This document shows, one piece after another, positions 7,278-14,222 of a stretch of DNA of 28,118 nt. The DNA is taken from positions 1 to 28,118 of the forward strand of contig CAZKTS010000373.1 in the NCBI GenBank assembly GCA_964555735.1. The letters run 5' to 3'. Made by a program: the position numbers and the translations under genes. The stretch is from CAZKTS01 sp964555735. GTDB taxonomy: Bacteria; Actinomycetota; Acidimicrobiia; IMCC26256; PALSA-555. Position 1 is the stretch's first letter, and every line of letters starts with the position of its first letter. Below the pieces are notes generated by a model. That model worked only from the letters and a program-made list of their open reading frames with translations. It searched no databases and had not been told where the DNA came from.

Positions 7278-8729
7278 GTGTTCGAGAACCTCGCTGACCG
7301 CTTCGACGGCATCTTCAAGAAGCTCCGTGGCAAGGGGAAGCTGAACCAGGCCGACGTCGACGAGGTCGCGCGCGAGATCCGCCTGGCCCTGCTCGAGGCC
7401 GACGTCAACGTGCGCGTGGTCAAGCAGTTCGTGGCGCGCGTGAAGGAGCGCGCGGTCGGCGCCGAGGTGGCCGAGAGCCTCACGCCCGGCCAGCAGGTGG
7501 TGAAGATCGTCAACGAGGAGCTGGTCGCGACGCTCGGCGGCGCGACCGGCAAGCTCGTCACCGCGTCGAAGCCCCCGACGGTGATCATGCTCGCCGGGCT
7601 CCAGGGCTCCGGGAAGACGACCGCCTCCGCGAAGCTCGCCCGCCTGCTCGAGCACGACCAGGGTCGTCGGGTGCTGCTCGTCGGCGCCGACCTCCAGCGC
7701 CCCGCGGCGGTGGAGCAGCTGCGCGTGCTCGGCGAGCGCATCAACGTGCCGGTGTTCTCCGAGTCGACCGACCCGGTCGCGGTCGCCACGGCCGGGGTGG
7801 CGGAGGCCGAGCGCCTCGGGCGCAACGTGGTGATCGTCGACACCGCGGGCCGGCTCCAGGTGGACGCGGACCTCATGGACGAGCTCGCCCGCGTGCGCGA
7901 CGCGATCCAGCCGCACGACACCTTGCTCGTGGTCGACGCGATGACCGGCCAGGAGGCCGTCAACGTCGCCGAGACCTTCGCCGAGACGATCGACCTCACC
8001 GGCGTCGTGCTCACCAAGCTCGACGGCGACGCCCGCGGCGGTGCCGCGCTGTCGGTGAAGGAGGTCACCGGCCTCCCGATCCTCTTCGCCGGCACCGGGG
8101 AGAAGATCGAGGAGTTCGAGGCCTTCCACCCCGACCGCATGGCGAGCCGCATCCTCGGGATGGGCGACGTGCTCACGCTCATCGAGAAGGCCGAGCAGAC
8201 CTTCGACGCCGAGCAGGCGGCCAAGGCCGAGGAGCGGCTTCGAGCCGGGCAGTTCACGCTCGAGGACTTCCTCGAGCAGATGCGCCAGGTGAAGAAGATG
8301 GGGCCGATCCAGAACATCGTCGGGATGCTCCCGGGCGTGCCCAAGGAGATGCGCGACGCCCAGATCGACGACCGGGAGATCGGGCGCATCGAGGCGATCA
8401 TCTGCTCCATGACGCCGGAGGAGCGCCGCGAGCCCACCGTGATCAACGGCTCGCGTCGGGCGCGCATCGCCGCGGGCAGCGGGACGTCGACCCAGCAGGT
8501 GAACGCGCTGCTCAAGCAGTTCAAGCAGGTCAACCAGATGATGAAGTCGATGTCGAAGATGGCGGGCGGCAAGCGCGGCAAGCGGGCGCGTCGAGCGATG
8601 GGCCAGCTCCCGGGGGGCGGGATGCCCGTCGGGATGCCCGAGCTGCCCGGCGCGGGCGGCGGCCCGGAGATCGACTTCGGCGGCCTGCCGCCGCTGCCCG
8701 GCATGCCGGGTCGACCCCGCTCTGGCTAG
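7278..8729 (+). CDS. ffh: Signal recognition particle protein Ffh (SRP54)
   Basis: This 483-residue GTPase binds 4.5S RNA and signal sequences to deliver membrane proteins to FtsY. The N domain starts MFENLADRFDGIFKKL. The G domain holds GLQGSGKTT (107-115), the GADLQRPAA motif, DTAGR (188-192) and TKLDGDARGG (246-255). The methionine-rich M domain (about 295-450) ends in the RNA-binding helix-loop region (SRRARIAAGSGTS, then MMKSMSKM). A Gly/Pro-rich tail with several Met residues closes the protein. The GTG two bases after the ftsY stop is chosen because it begins the canonical N-terminus; the open frame runs far upstream inside ftsY, which is only an out-of-frame shadow. Confidence 0.97.
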   Translation: MFENLADRFDGIFKKLRGKGKLNQADVDEVAREIRLALLEADVNVRVVKQFVARVKERAVGAEVAESLTPGQQVVKIVNEELVATLGGATGKLVTASKPPTVIMLAGLQGSGKTTASAKLARLLEHDQGRRVLLVGADLQRPAAVEQLRVLGERINVPVFSESTDPVAVATAGVAEAERLGRNVVIVDTAGRLQVDADLMDELARVRDAIQPHDTLLVVDAMTGQEAVNVAETFAETIDLTGVVLTKLDGDARGGAALSVKEVTGLPILFAGTGEKIEEFEAFHPDRMASRILGMGDVLTLIEKAEQTFDAEQAAKAEERLRAGQFTLEDFLEQMRQVKKMGPIQNIVGMLPGVPKEMRDAQIDDREIGRIEAIICSMTPEERREPTVINGSRRARIAAGSGTSTQQVNALLKQFKQVNQMMKSMSKMAGGKRGKRARRAMGQLPGGGMPVGMPELPGAGGGPEIDFGGLPPLPGMPGRPRSG

Positions 8730-8732
8730 TCT
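8727..8732 (+). promoter_or_regulatory. Putative -10 hexamer for the rpsP operon (TAGTCT)
   Basis: TAGTCT overlaps the ffh stop codon and fits TANNNT. Transcription from about base 8739 would give an 85-nt leader for rpsP. The 94-nt gap between ffh and rpsP otherwise holds only the rpsP ribosome binding site (GAAGGGA, 8808-8814). No -35 match is visible. Confidence 0.35.
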
Positions 8733-8823
8733 TGGTGCCTTCACTTGTCGTGGTGGGCGTGCACCCTCCTGCGTGCCGGCATCCCCACGACCGCACCACC
8801 CCGTACCGAAGGGACGTGGCCAC

Positions 8824-9312
8824 GTGGCCGTCAAGATCCGCCTGATGCGAGTGGGCAAGCGCAAGCAGCCCACGTACCGCGTCGTCGTCGCCGACTCCCG
8901 CTCCCCGCGGGACGGCCGCATCATCGAGACCATCGGCCACTACGGCCCTCGTGAGGAGCCGTCGCGCGTCGACATCGACGGCGACAAGGCGCTCGCATGG
9001 CTCCGGAAGGGCGCACAGCCGAGCGAGCAGGTGCAGAAGCTCCTGACCGTCACCGGCGTGTGGGCGACCTTCGAGGGCGAGAAGAAGGGCCCGATCGACA
9101 CCAAGCTCAACCGCCGAGGGTTCTCCACCGGCCGCGGCGCCACCACGAAGACCAAGAAGAAGGCCCCTGAGGGAGGGAAGTCGGAGGAGACGCCCGCCGC
9201 GGCGGAGGCTCCCGCCGACGACGCGCCGCCGGCCGACGAGGCCCCCGCGGCGGAAGCCGAGACCGAGGCGCCCGCCGCCGAGGAGGCTGCGGCCGAGGAG
9301 GAGTCCTCGTGA
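8824..9312 (+). CDS. rpsP: 30S ribosomal protein S16 with long acidic C-terminal tail
   Basis: Residues 1 to about 85 are a standard S16 (MAVKIRLMRVGKRKQPTYRV, then ADSRSPRDGRIIETIGHY), a primary-binding 30S assembly protein. After a Lys-rich linker (TKTKKKAPEGGK) the protein continues for about 45 residues of Ala/Glu/Pro/Asp repeats, giving 162 residues against about 80-90 in most bacteria. Tails of this kind occur in some actinobacterial S16 proteins. The GTG start at 8824 follows a good GAAGGGA site 9 nt upstream; an in-frame GTG 51 nt earlier only adds non-homologous sequence. The stop overlaps the KH-protein start (GTGA), implying tight coupling. It begins an rpsP-khpA-rimM-trmD run. Confidence 0.95.
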   Translation: MAVKIRLMRVGKRKQPTYRVVVADSRSPRDGRIIETIGHYGPREEPSRVDIDGDKALAWLRKGAQPSEQVQKLLTVTGVWATFEGEKKGPIDTKLNRRGFSTGRGATTKTKKKAPEGGKSEETPAAAEAPADDAPPADEAPAAEAETEAPAAEEAAAEEESS

Positions 9313-9701
9313 CCGACGAGGACTTCGACCCGAACTTCACGGAAGGCGTCGACGACAACGAGGGCAACCTCATCGACGACAACGCGGGCAACATCCGCGA
9401 CGACTACGACGATGACGACTTCGACGACGACGAGGTCGGCGGCGAGGGCAACCGCATCGTCGGCGCTCGCGCCAAGGCCGTCGTCGAGCACGTCGCGAAG
9501 GCGCTCGCCGATGACCCCGACTCGATCGAGGTCGACGTCGAGGAGCGCCGCGGCGACATCACGCTGCTCATCAACGCCAACCCCGACGACATGGGCCGCC
9601 TCATCGGCCGGCGCGGTCGGGTGATCCAGGCGGTGCGGCAGGTGACTCGCGCAGCCGGCGCGGCCGAGGGCGTGCGCGCCACGGTCGACGTCGCGGAGTA
9701 A
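9309..9701 (+). CDS. khpA: KH-domain RNA-binding protein (KhpA/YlqC family) with acidic N-terminal extension
   Basis: Residues about 50-130 form the small KH domain of the KhpA/YlqC family, with the RNA-binding GxxG loop in GRLIGRRGRVIQAVR. KhpA with KhpB binds many RNAs and influences translation and cell division in Firmicutes; in Actinobacteria it is found, as here, between rpsP and rimM. Usual KhpA proteins are about 75-80 residues. This one has an added N-terminal stretch of about 45 residues dominated by Asp, Glu and Asn, including DDYDDDDFDDDE. The GTG start overlaps the rpsP stop by 3 nt. If the true start were internal the extension would vanish, but the frame is open and coupled to rpsP, so the long form is preferred. 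Confidence 0.88.
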   Translation: MTDEDFDPNFTEGVDDNEGNLIDDNAGNIRDDYDDDDFDDDEVGGEGNRIVGARAKAVVEHVAKALADDPDSIEVDVEERRGDITLLINANPDDMGRLIGRRGRVIQAVRQVTRAAGAAEGVRATVDVAE

Positions 9702-9716
9702 GAGACGCAGCGCAGT

Positions 9717-9734
9717 CCTGGCCGGATGGCCGGG
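9717..9734 (+). other. Small hairpin upstream of rimM
   Basis: CCTGGCC and GGCCGGG pair over 7 bp (one U-G wobble) around a GGAU loop in the 53-nt gap between khpA and rimM. There is no T-run, so a terminator is unlikely. It could shape the rimM leader; the rimM ribosome binding site (GGAG) lies about 10 nt downstream. Confidence 0.25.
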
Positions 9735-9754
9735 AGGCCGAAGCGGAGTCGACC

Positions 9755-10246
9755 ATGAGATTGGAGGTCGGCCGCATCGGTCGACCCCAGGGGCTGCGCG
9801 GCGAAGTGACGGCGGTCCTCTCGACCGACCGCTCCGAGCGCACCGAGCCCGGCGCCGTGCTCTACGCCGAAGACCGCGAGCTCGTGGTCGTGCGGGCCCG
9901 CCCGCGCAAGCAGGGCTGGGTCATCCAGTTCGAGGGGGTCGACGACGTCGACGCGGCGGAGACGCTGCGCGGCGCAACGCTCACGGCCGAGCCGCTCGAC
10001 GACGACGACGTCGTCGACGATCCGTGGTGGGTGCACGACCTGGTCGGCGCTGACGTGGTCGACCGCACGGGCACGGTGCTCGGACGCGTCACCGCGGTCG
10101 AAGCGAACCCCGCCCATGACCTGCTCGTGCTCGACGGTGGCGCGCTGGTACCGCTGCCCTTCGTCGTCGAGCGCGCGCCGGGGCGAATCACGGTCGACGT
10201 GCCGCCCGGGCTCCTCGACGGCGACGCCGAAGAGGCGCGGCCCTGA
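9755..10246 (+). CDS. rimM: Ribosome maturation factor RimM
   Basis: The 163-residue protein helps assemble the 30S head and binds S19. The N-terminal RimM domain starts MRLEVGRIGRPQGLRGEV, where the GRIGRPxGLRGEV motif is characteristic. A PRC-barrel domain follows from about residue 88 (DPWWVHDLVGADVVD, then NPAHDLLVL and ALVPLPFVVE). The linker between them contains a run of five Asp residues (LDDDDV). The ATG is preceded by GGAG and the stop overlaps the trmD ATG (TGATG). Length and domain order are normal. Confidence 0.95.
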   Translation: MRLEVGRIGRPQGLRGEVTAVLSTDRSERTEPGAVLYAEDRELVVVRARPRKQGWVIQFEGVDDVDAAETLRGATLTAEPLDDDDVVDDPWWVHDLVGADVVDRTGTVLGRVTAVEANPAHDLLVLDGGALVPLPFVVERAPGRITVDVPPGLLDGDAEEARP

Positions 10247-10965
10247 TGCGCATCGATGTCTTCACCCTCTTTCCGGAGTACCTCGAGTCGGCGCTGGGCA
10301 CGTCGTTGATCGGCAAGGCGCGCGAGCGCGGGCTGCTCGACGTGCGCCTGCACGACCCGCGCGAGCACAGCACCGACAAGCACCGCAGCGTCGACGACCC
10401 CCCGTTCGGCGGCGGCGCGGGCATGGTGCTGATGCCCGAGCCGCTCTTCGCATCGGTCGAGGCGGCGGATCCGCCGCGCCCGCTCCTGCTGCTCGGCCCC
10501 GCGGGTCGCCGCTTCGACCAGGCCGTTGCGCAGGAGCTGGCCGACAGCACGAGCGGCGGGTTCTCCCTCATCTGTGGGCGGTACGAGGGTGTCGACCAGC
10601 GCGTCGCCGACCACCTGTGCGACGGTGAGCTCTCCATCGGCGACTACGTGCTCGCCGGTGGTGAGGCGGCCGCGCTCGTCGTGATCGAGGCCGTCGGACG
10701 ACTCGTCCCCGGCGTGCTCGGCAACGACGAGTCGCCGGCGCGTGAGTCGTTCGCGTCCGACCTGCTGGAAGAGCCGCAATACACGCGGCCGGCCGAGTTC
10801 CGCGGCTGGTCCGTCCCCGAGGTGCTGCGCTCCGGCGACCACGCCCGCGTCGAGCGCTGGCGCCGCGCCCAGGCCATCCGCCGCACCCTCGACCGCCGCC
10901 CCGACCTCCTCCAGCGCGACCTCACCGCGGAGGAGCAGCAGCTCCTCGACGAGTTCCCCGACTGA
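10246..10965 (+). CDS. trmD: tRNA (guanine-N1-)-methyltransferase TrmD
   Basis: TrmD methylates G37 of tRNAs that read CNN codons, preventing +1 frameshifting. The 239-residue sequence begins MRIDVFTLFPEYL and contains the FGGGAGMVLMPEPL motif. The trefoil-knot SAM site is GRYEGVDQRV (111-120) and SIGDYVLAGGE, followed by EEPQYTRPAEFRGWSVPEVL in the C-terminal domain that holds the tRNA. Length and motifs are normal. The ATG overlaps the rimM stop, completing the rpsP-khpA-rimM-trmD unit. The next gene is convergent, with only 4 nt between stops, so this unit ends here; I see no clear intrinsic terminator. Confidence 0.97.
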   Translation: MRIDVFTLFPEYLESALGTSLIGKARERGLLDVRLHDPREHSTDKHRSVDDPPFGGGAGMVLMPEPLFASVEAADPPRPLLLLGPAGRRFDQAVAQELADSTSGGFSLICGRYEGVDQRVADHLCDGELSIGDYVLAGGEAAALVVIEAVGRLVPGVLGNDESPARESFASDLLEEPQYTRPAEFRGWSVPEVLRSGDHARVERWRRAQAIRRTLDRRPDLLQRDLTAEEQQLLDEFPD

Positions 10966-10969
10966 CCGG

Positions 10970-11377
10970 TCACGGCGTCATGCAGTCGACGCCCGGCTCT
11001 GATTGCGCCTGCTTCGCCCCGTCTTTGGCGCTGTCGCTCACGAGGCTCACCGTCGGGTAGTCCGTGCCCCGCAAGCGCACCACGTACGAGAACCCGTTCT
11101 TCAGCGTGACCGCCAGCGGGCGCCGGTCCGGCGTGTCCAGCGGGTTCTTCGTCTCCGCAACGCGCGTAGGCACGATCTGCACGTCCTCGAAGTCGAAGGG
11201 GGCCGGGCTGAGGCAGAAGTTCCAGAGCTCGAGCACCTCGATGACCTTGGCGCGCTCCGCGGCTGTGACCGGGAGCCCGGCTTCCGTTTGGAGTGGGCGG
11301 CCGTCACCGCCGCCGCGGCAACCCGCGACGGTGGCCAGGAGCACCATGGCCAGCGCAATGCCGATCGCGCGTCTCAC
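10970..11377 (-). CDS. Small predicted lipoprotein of unknown function
   Basis: The 135-residue protein starts with a classical lipoprotein signal: RR, a hydrophobic run (AIGIALAMVLLATVAG) and a lipobox cysteine at C20 (VAGC), then a Gly-rich linker. The mature part contains LELWNFCLSPAPFDFEDVQ and a DxxDRRPLAVTLKNGFSY segment, and ends with a second cysteine pair partner near the C-terminus (VDCMTP). Two Cys in the mature region could form a disulfide outside the membrane. I recognise no family. The GTG at 11377 is chosen because it gives a compact signal peptide; the frame stays open upstream. It lies 26 nt downstream of the VOC gene on the same strand and may share its transcript. Confidence 0.65.
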   Translation of the reverse strand: MRRAIGIALAMVLLATVAGCRGGGDGRPLQTEAGLPVTAAERAKVIEVLELWNFCLSPAPFDFEDVQIVPTRVAETKNPLDTPDRRPLAVTLKNGFSYVVRLRGTDYPTVSLVSDSAKDGAKQAQSEPGVDCMTP

Positions 11378-11403
11378 GGCTGCTCGCTGGACTGGAACCC
11401 GTC

Positions 11404-11742
11404 TCAGTGCTGGCCGACGCAGAACTCGTCGCCTTCGGGATCCTGGAAGGTCATCCAGCGGATCCCGTACTCGTGCTTCTCGTGCACGAACGTCGCGCCG
11501 AGCCCTTCGAGCCGGGTGCGCTCGGCGTCGAGGTCGGCAGCGTCGAGGTCGATGTGCACCCGATTCTTGGCCGTCTTGCCCTCGGGCACCTGCAGGAACA
11601 GCCAGTTCGGCGAGCCCGAGATGACGGCGAAGTGCTCGTTCGCGCCGTCGTCGAGCTTCGTGCCGAGCACCTCGGCCCAGAACCCTCCGAGCGCAGCGGC
11701 GTCGTGGCAGTCGGTCGTGATGTTGAACAGCTTCGAGGCCAT
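11404..11742 (-). CDS. VOC-superfamily (glyoxalase-like) protein
   Basis: The 112-residue protein has the single beta-alpha-beta-beta-beta repeat pair of a small vicinal-oxygen-chelate protein. It begins with ITTDCHDAAALGGFWAEVLG, continues through NRVHIDLDAADLDAERTRLE, and ends WMTFQDPEGDEFCVGQH. The last motif (DPEGxEF) is a hallmark of glyoxalase-like domain proteins in Actinobacteria. Members act as small-molecule binding, resistance or dioxygenase-like proteins; the substrate cannot be read here. The potential metal residue is H in VHIDL plus the C-terminal E. The ATG is clear. It diverges from the orphan gene at 11778 and precedes the lipoprotein gene. Confidence 0.8.
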   Translation of the reverse strand: MASKLFNITTDCHDAAALGGFWAEVLGTKLDDGANEHFAVISGSPNWLFLQVPEGKTAKNRVHIDLDAADLDAERTRLEGLGATFVHEKHEYGIRWMTFQDPEGDEFCVGQH

Positions 11743-11777
11743 GACTGGCAGTCTGGTCCCCTGCTGTACTTGATGTC

Positions 11778-12032
11778 GTGGACGAGCCGAGCGGCGATCG
11801 AGAGAGCCCGACGGATGCGAGCGTGCAGCCGTCGGATGAACGCTGTCGCGTGGGGTTCAAACGTGCGTTTCGCGCTGCATGGCGGACGGGGAGCCTCTGG
11901 TACGGCACGGTCCCCATTGGTCTCGCTCTTTGGTGGTGGGCCAGGGGAGTTCCGGCCGACTGCTTGGGCATCGCGGAGTCTGACGATCCGCGGTACCTGA
12001 TCCCTCGGCGGACCGAGAAGCCGCGCCCTTGA
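11778..12032 (+). CDS. Orphan small membrane protein (84 aa)
   Basis: A GTG-initiated frame encodes 84 residues: a hydrophilic N-terminus of about 38 residues, one hydrophobic aromatic segment (SLWYGTVPIGLALWWWARG, about 39-57), and a polar Pro/Arg-rich tail. I recognise no family. Codons use more A/T at third positions (AAA, TTT, ATT, GGT, CTT) than the neighbouring core genes, suggesting recent acquisition or weak expression. A TGTACT hexamer (11765-11770) lies 7 nt before the GTG and could act as a -10 for a leaderless transcript. It is divergent from the VOC gene. The gene call is tentative. Confidence 0.4.
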   Translation: MDEPSGDRESPTDASVQPSDERCRVGFKRAFRAAWRTGSLWYGTVPIGLALWWWARGVPADCLGIAESDDPRYLIPRRTEKPRP

Positions 12033-12065
12033 CGGGGCAAGATCCGCGGCTGGTTGACTGTCGGG

Positions 12066-12272
12066 ATGGGCCTCGGGCGGGCGATGGTGATCACCCTGGC
12101 GATCCTCGCGGCGGCGTCGCTGATCGGGGCGTTGACCTCGCACGAGCGCAAGCCGTGCTTCGGGTACACGCCGCTCACCGACATCCCTGATCTTCGAGCC
12201 CACCTCCAGGCCCACTGCCCGTTCGATGTTTCGGTCTGCATTTGCGACGGCGGCTGGACGGACGTCCAGTGA
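12066..12272 (+). CDS. Orphan small secreted or membrane-anchored Cys-containing protein (68 aa)
   Basis: The 68-residue frame begins at ATG with an N-terminal hydrophobic segment (AMVITLAILAAASLIGALTS, about 7-26) that looks like a signal anchor or signal peptide. The rest is a short exported part with four cysteines (CFGY, HCPF, VCIC) that could form two disulfides. A TTG four codons upstream is an alternative start. Third-position GC is high, matching the genome and supporting real coding. It follows the 84-aa orphan by 33 nt and precedes the rplS promoter. No known family is recognised. Confidence 0.5.
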   Translation: MGLGRAMVITLAILAAASLIGALTSHERKPCFGYTPLTDIPDLRAHLQAHCPFDVSVCICDGGWTDVQ

Positions 12273-12304
12273 GGGTCGAGGGGCGTGGCGGCGGGGCAGG
12301 CCGC

Positions 12305-12310
12305 TACCAT
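12305..12310 (+). promoter_or_regulatory. Putative -10 hexamer of rplS (TACCAT)
   Basis: GCTACCATGG matches the actinobacterial TANNNT consensus well and would give a leader of about 47 nt containing a GGAG ribosome binding site (12354-12357) before the rplS ATG. No clear -35 is seen. The rest of the 91-nt gap is GC-rich without a strong hairpin. Confidence 0.5.
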
Positions 12311-12363
12311 GGTCCCTCCGCCCGGCCCGGGCGCTCAGCCCCGGCCCCGCACCTGGAGACACC

Positions 12364-12708
12364 ATGAACGTCACCGATCTCGTCGACCGCGCCCAGCTCC
12401 GCGACGACGTGCCCGACTTCGCCCCCGGCGACACCCTGAAGGTGCACGTGCGCGTGGTGGAGGGGAACCGCGAGCGGGTGCAGGTGTTCCAGGGCGTCGT
12501 GATCCGCCGGCAGGGCAGCGGCATCCGCGAGACCTTCACGGTCCGCAAGGTGAGCTTCGGCGTCGGCGTGGAGCGCACCTTCCCCGTGCACTCGCCGATC
12601 ATCGCCAAGATCGAGGTGGCGACCCTGGGTGACGTCCGTCGGGCGAAGCTCTACTACCTGCGCGACCGCATCGGGAAGGCCGCGAAGGTCAAGGAGAAGC
12701 GCACCTGA
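12364..12708 (+). CDS. rplS: 50S ribosomal protein L19
   Basis: The 114-residue protein is a normal-length L19, at the 30S-50S interface. It contains FAPGDTLKVHVRVVEGNRER, VQVFQGVVIRRQGSGIRETF, TVRKVSFGVGVERTFP, and the C-terminal RRAKLYYLRDRIGKAAKVKE. The ATG at 12364 follows GGAGACACC; the frame is open further upstream but that part has no L19 similarity. DUF2469 follows after 19 nt with no lepB or rnhB between, unlike the common actinobacterial order rplS-lepB-rnhB-DUF2469-yraN. Confidence 0.97.
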   Translation: MNVTDLVDRAQLRDDVPDFAPGDTLKVHVRVVEGNRERVQVFQGVVIRRQGSGIRETFTVRKVSFGVGVERTFPVHSPIIAKIEVATLGDVRRAKLYYLRDRIGKAAKVKEKRT

Positions 12709-12727
12709 GCCCCCGTCGGCGGACGCC

Positions 12728-13021
12728 GTGAGCGAGGAAGAGCTCGACCGGTACGAAGCGCAGCTCGAGATCGAGCTGTTCAAGGAGTACCGCCAGGCGT
12801 CCGAAGTCTTCGCCTACACGGTCGAGACCGACCGCCGCTTCTACCTCGCCAACGACGTGAAGGTCACCGTCGAGTCCGACGGCGCGCAGCCCTACTTCCG
12901 GATCGACATCACCGATGCGTGGGTCTGGGACATGTACCGCACGCGCGCTCGTCGCTTCGTCACGAAGGTCCAGGTGCTGACCTTCAAAGACGTGAACATC
13001 GAGGAGCTGACGAAGGACTGA
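12728..13021 (+). CDS. DUF2469 family protein (actinobacterial conserved)
   Basis: The 97-residue product matches the DUF2469 family, known from Mycobacterium next to rnhB and yraN. Recognisable features are the N-terminal EEELDRYEAQLEIELFKEYR helix, VETDRRFYLANDV, ITDAWVWDMYR and the highly conserved ending FVTKVQVLTFKDVNIEEL. Its molecular function is unknown. The family is restricted to Actinobacteria as far as I know, which supports the host assignment. The GTG start is 19 nt after rplS, and yraN begins 4 nt after its stop, so the three are probably one transcription unit. Confidence 0.9.
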   Translation: MSEEELDRYEAQLEIELFKEYRQASEVFAYTVETDRRFYLANDVKVTVESDGAQPYFRIDITDAWVWDMYRTRARRFVTKVQVLTFKDVNIEELTKD

Positions 13022-13025
13022 TGAC

Positions 13026-13415
13026 GTGCCCGACCGCGACCCCTCGACGAGGGGCAGCGGTGCTGCGGCTCGTCGTTCCCTCGGTGCAGCCGGCGAACGG
13101 GCCGTGGCTGCCTGGTACGAAGCCCGCGGATACCGCGTGCTCGACCGCAACTGGCGCTGTCGCGCCGGTGAGCTCGACCTCGTGCTGGGCGCACCCGGCC
13201 TGGTCGTGTTCTGCGAGGTGAAGTCGCGGCGCAGCACGCGGTTCGGTGCCCCGTACGAGGCGGTGACGGCCACGAAGCAGGCACGGATCCACCGTCTCGG
13301 CATGCAGTGGCTGCGCGAGCACCGTCATCAACCCGTCGAGGTGCGATTCGACGTCGCGTCGGTCACGGCGATGCAGAACGTTCCGGAGATCGACGTGATC
13401 GAGGGCGCCTTCTGA
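13026..13415 (+). CDS. yraN: UPF0102 / YraN family nuclease-like protein
   Basis: The 129-residue protein carries the UPF0102 signature: GAAGERAVAAWYEARGYRVL, then NWRCRAGELDLVL and VVFCEVKSRR. The E, D and ExK residues correspond to the metal and catalytic positions of the restriction-endonuclease-like fold. It is usually found beside yifB and dprA, which is why a role in DNA uptake or processing has been proposed; the biochemical function is not established. The GTG start at 13026 is the only one in frame near the DUF2469 stop; an ATG at 13021 is in another frame. Here it is separated from dprA/yifB by more than 10 kb. Confidence 0.92.
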   Translation: MPDRDPSTRGSGAAARRSLGAAGERAVAAWYEARGYRVLDRNWRCRAGELDLVLGAPGLVVFCEVKSRRSTRFGAPYEAVTATKQARIHRLGMQWLREHRHQPVEVRFDVASVTAMQNVPEIDVIEGAF

Positions 13416-13430
13416 GCGAAGATCGACGTC

Positions 13431-13859
13431 GTGGACGGCGTCGACATCGTGCTGTTGACCAGCGCGGATCTCCCGTCGCTGGTGGCGGCGTCCGATCTCT
13501 TCGACCTCCCGGTCGATCCTGAGCATGCCAAGCGGCTGTTGCAGGCGACCGATCACATCGTGTTCCTGGCGATGGCAGGGGATGCGGCGGTGGGCTTCGT
13601 CACCGGCGTCGAGATGCAGCACCCCGACAAGGGGACCGAGATGTTCCTCAACGAGCTCGGGGTCGCCGAGTCGCACCGCCGACAGGGGATCGGCACCGCG
13701 CTCGTCTCTGCCCTGCGCGACCTCGCGCGCGAACGGGGATGCAGCGCCATGTGGGTGCTCACCGACGAGGACAACGCGGCCGCACGCGGCACCTACGAGA
13801 AGACGGATCCGACGCCGGGCACGAGCCACGTGATGTACGACTGGCCGCTGACGGACTAG
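13431..13859 (+). CDS. GNAT-family N-acetyltransferase, AAC(3)-I-like
   Basis: The 142-residue protein has the GNAT acetyl-CoA pyrophosphate loop in ELGVAESHRRQGIGTALV (about 75-92), and a following helix ALRDLARERGC. The pattern DLFDLP at the N-terminus, LNELGVAESHRRQGIGTAL and MWVLTDEDNAAARGTYEK resembles AAC(3)-I type aminoglycoside 3-N-acetyltransferases, but resistance function is not demonstrated and the acceptor may be another amine. The GTG is 15 nt after the yraN stop, so it may be the tail of that unit. Its TAG stop overlaps the stop of the opposing gene within the tetranucleotide CTAG. Confidence 0.78.
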   Translation: MDGVDIVLLTSADLPSLVAASDLFDLPVDPEHAKRLLQATDHIVFLAMAGDAAVGFVTGVEMQHPDKGTEMFLNELGVAESHRRQGIGTALVSALRDLARERGCSAMWVLTDEDNAAARGTYEKTDPTPGTSHVMYDWPLTD

Positions 13860-14092
13860 CGCTTGGCGCGCACCGGACCGCGACCGCCGCGCGACTGGCG
13901 GTCCCAGCAGCCGCGGTGCCAGTGCCGACGGTCGTCGGGCGCTCGTCGCGGCACGACGACCACGTGGAACTCGCCGACCCGCACATCGTGGTCGCACCCT
14001 GGGCAGCGGTAGGCCTTGGTGGCATTCGCGGGCTGCACGTACCGGACCTCGACGGCGTCGTGGTCCTCGGTGTCGTCGGGCCATTCGTGCAC
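13856..14092 (-). CDS. Small actinobacterial zinc-motif protein (78 aa)
   Basis: The 78-residue protein has a CPGCDHDVRVGEFHVVVVP core (CPGC at about residues 30-33) and a downstream HWHRGCWDR motif, a plausible Cx2C...HxxC zinc site. The sequence matches a short conserved actinobacterial family, often mislabelled ATP/GTP-binding protein, that pairs CPGCDHxI with RRHWHxxCW. Its function is unknown; the basic C-terminus (SRGGRGPVRAKR) suggests nucleic-acid contact. The GTG start gives the family-like length. It lies 13 nt downstream of the 36-aa membrane gene and is probably transcribed with it from the bidirectional promoter at 14223. Confidence 0.72.
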   Translation of the reverse strand: MHEWPDDTEDHDAVEVRYVQPANATKAYRCPGCDHDVRVGEFHVVVVPRRAPDDRRHWHRGCWDRQSRGGRGPVRAKR

Positions 14093-14105
14093 GGCGCGAC
14101 TGCTC

Positions 14106-14216
14106 TCAGCCGAACAGCGCCCAGATCACCAGGGCGACGGTGATGGCGAGCGCGACCACGACGATGGCGACGTCGCTCGTGCGATTGACGCGTCCGCGGA
14201 ACGGGTTGAACCCCAT
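14106..14216 (-). CDS. 36-residue conserved-type single-pass membrane peptide
   Basis: This very short gene encodes 36 residues: MGFNPFRGRVNRTSDV, then a hydrophobic helix (AIVVVALAITVALVIWALFG) reaching the C-terminus. The MGFNPFR start with a single C-terminal helix resembles a small actinobacterial membrane-protein family that I know only as uncharacterised. The ATG lies 6 nt from a TACCGT hexamer on the - strand, so its mRNA would be leaderless. The call rests on this promoter fit, the family-like start and the tight spacing to the next gene. Confidence 0.62.
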   Translation of the reverse strand: MGFNPFRGRVNRTSDVAIVVVALAITVALVIWALFG

Positions 14217-14222
14217 GGGACC

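Noticed and set aside
9309..9470. Acidic khpA extension as a separate small gene
   Set aside because: It is in frame with the KH domain with no stop, so it is treated as an N-terminal extension.
12226..12363. Upstream ATG extending rplS by 46 residues
   Set aside because: The added part crosses the TACCAT promoter and ribosome binding site and has no L19 similarity.
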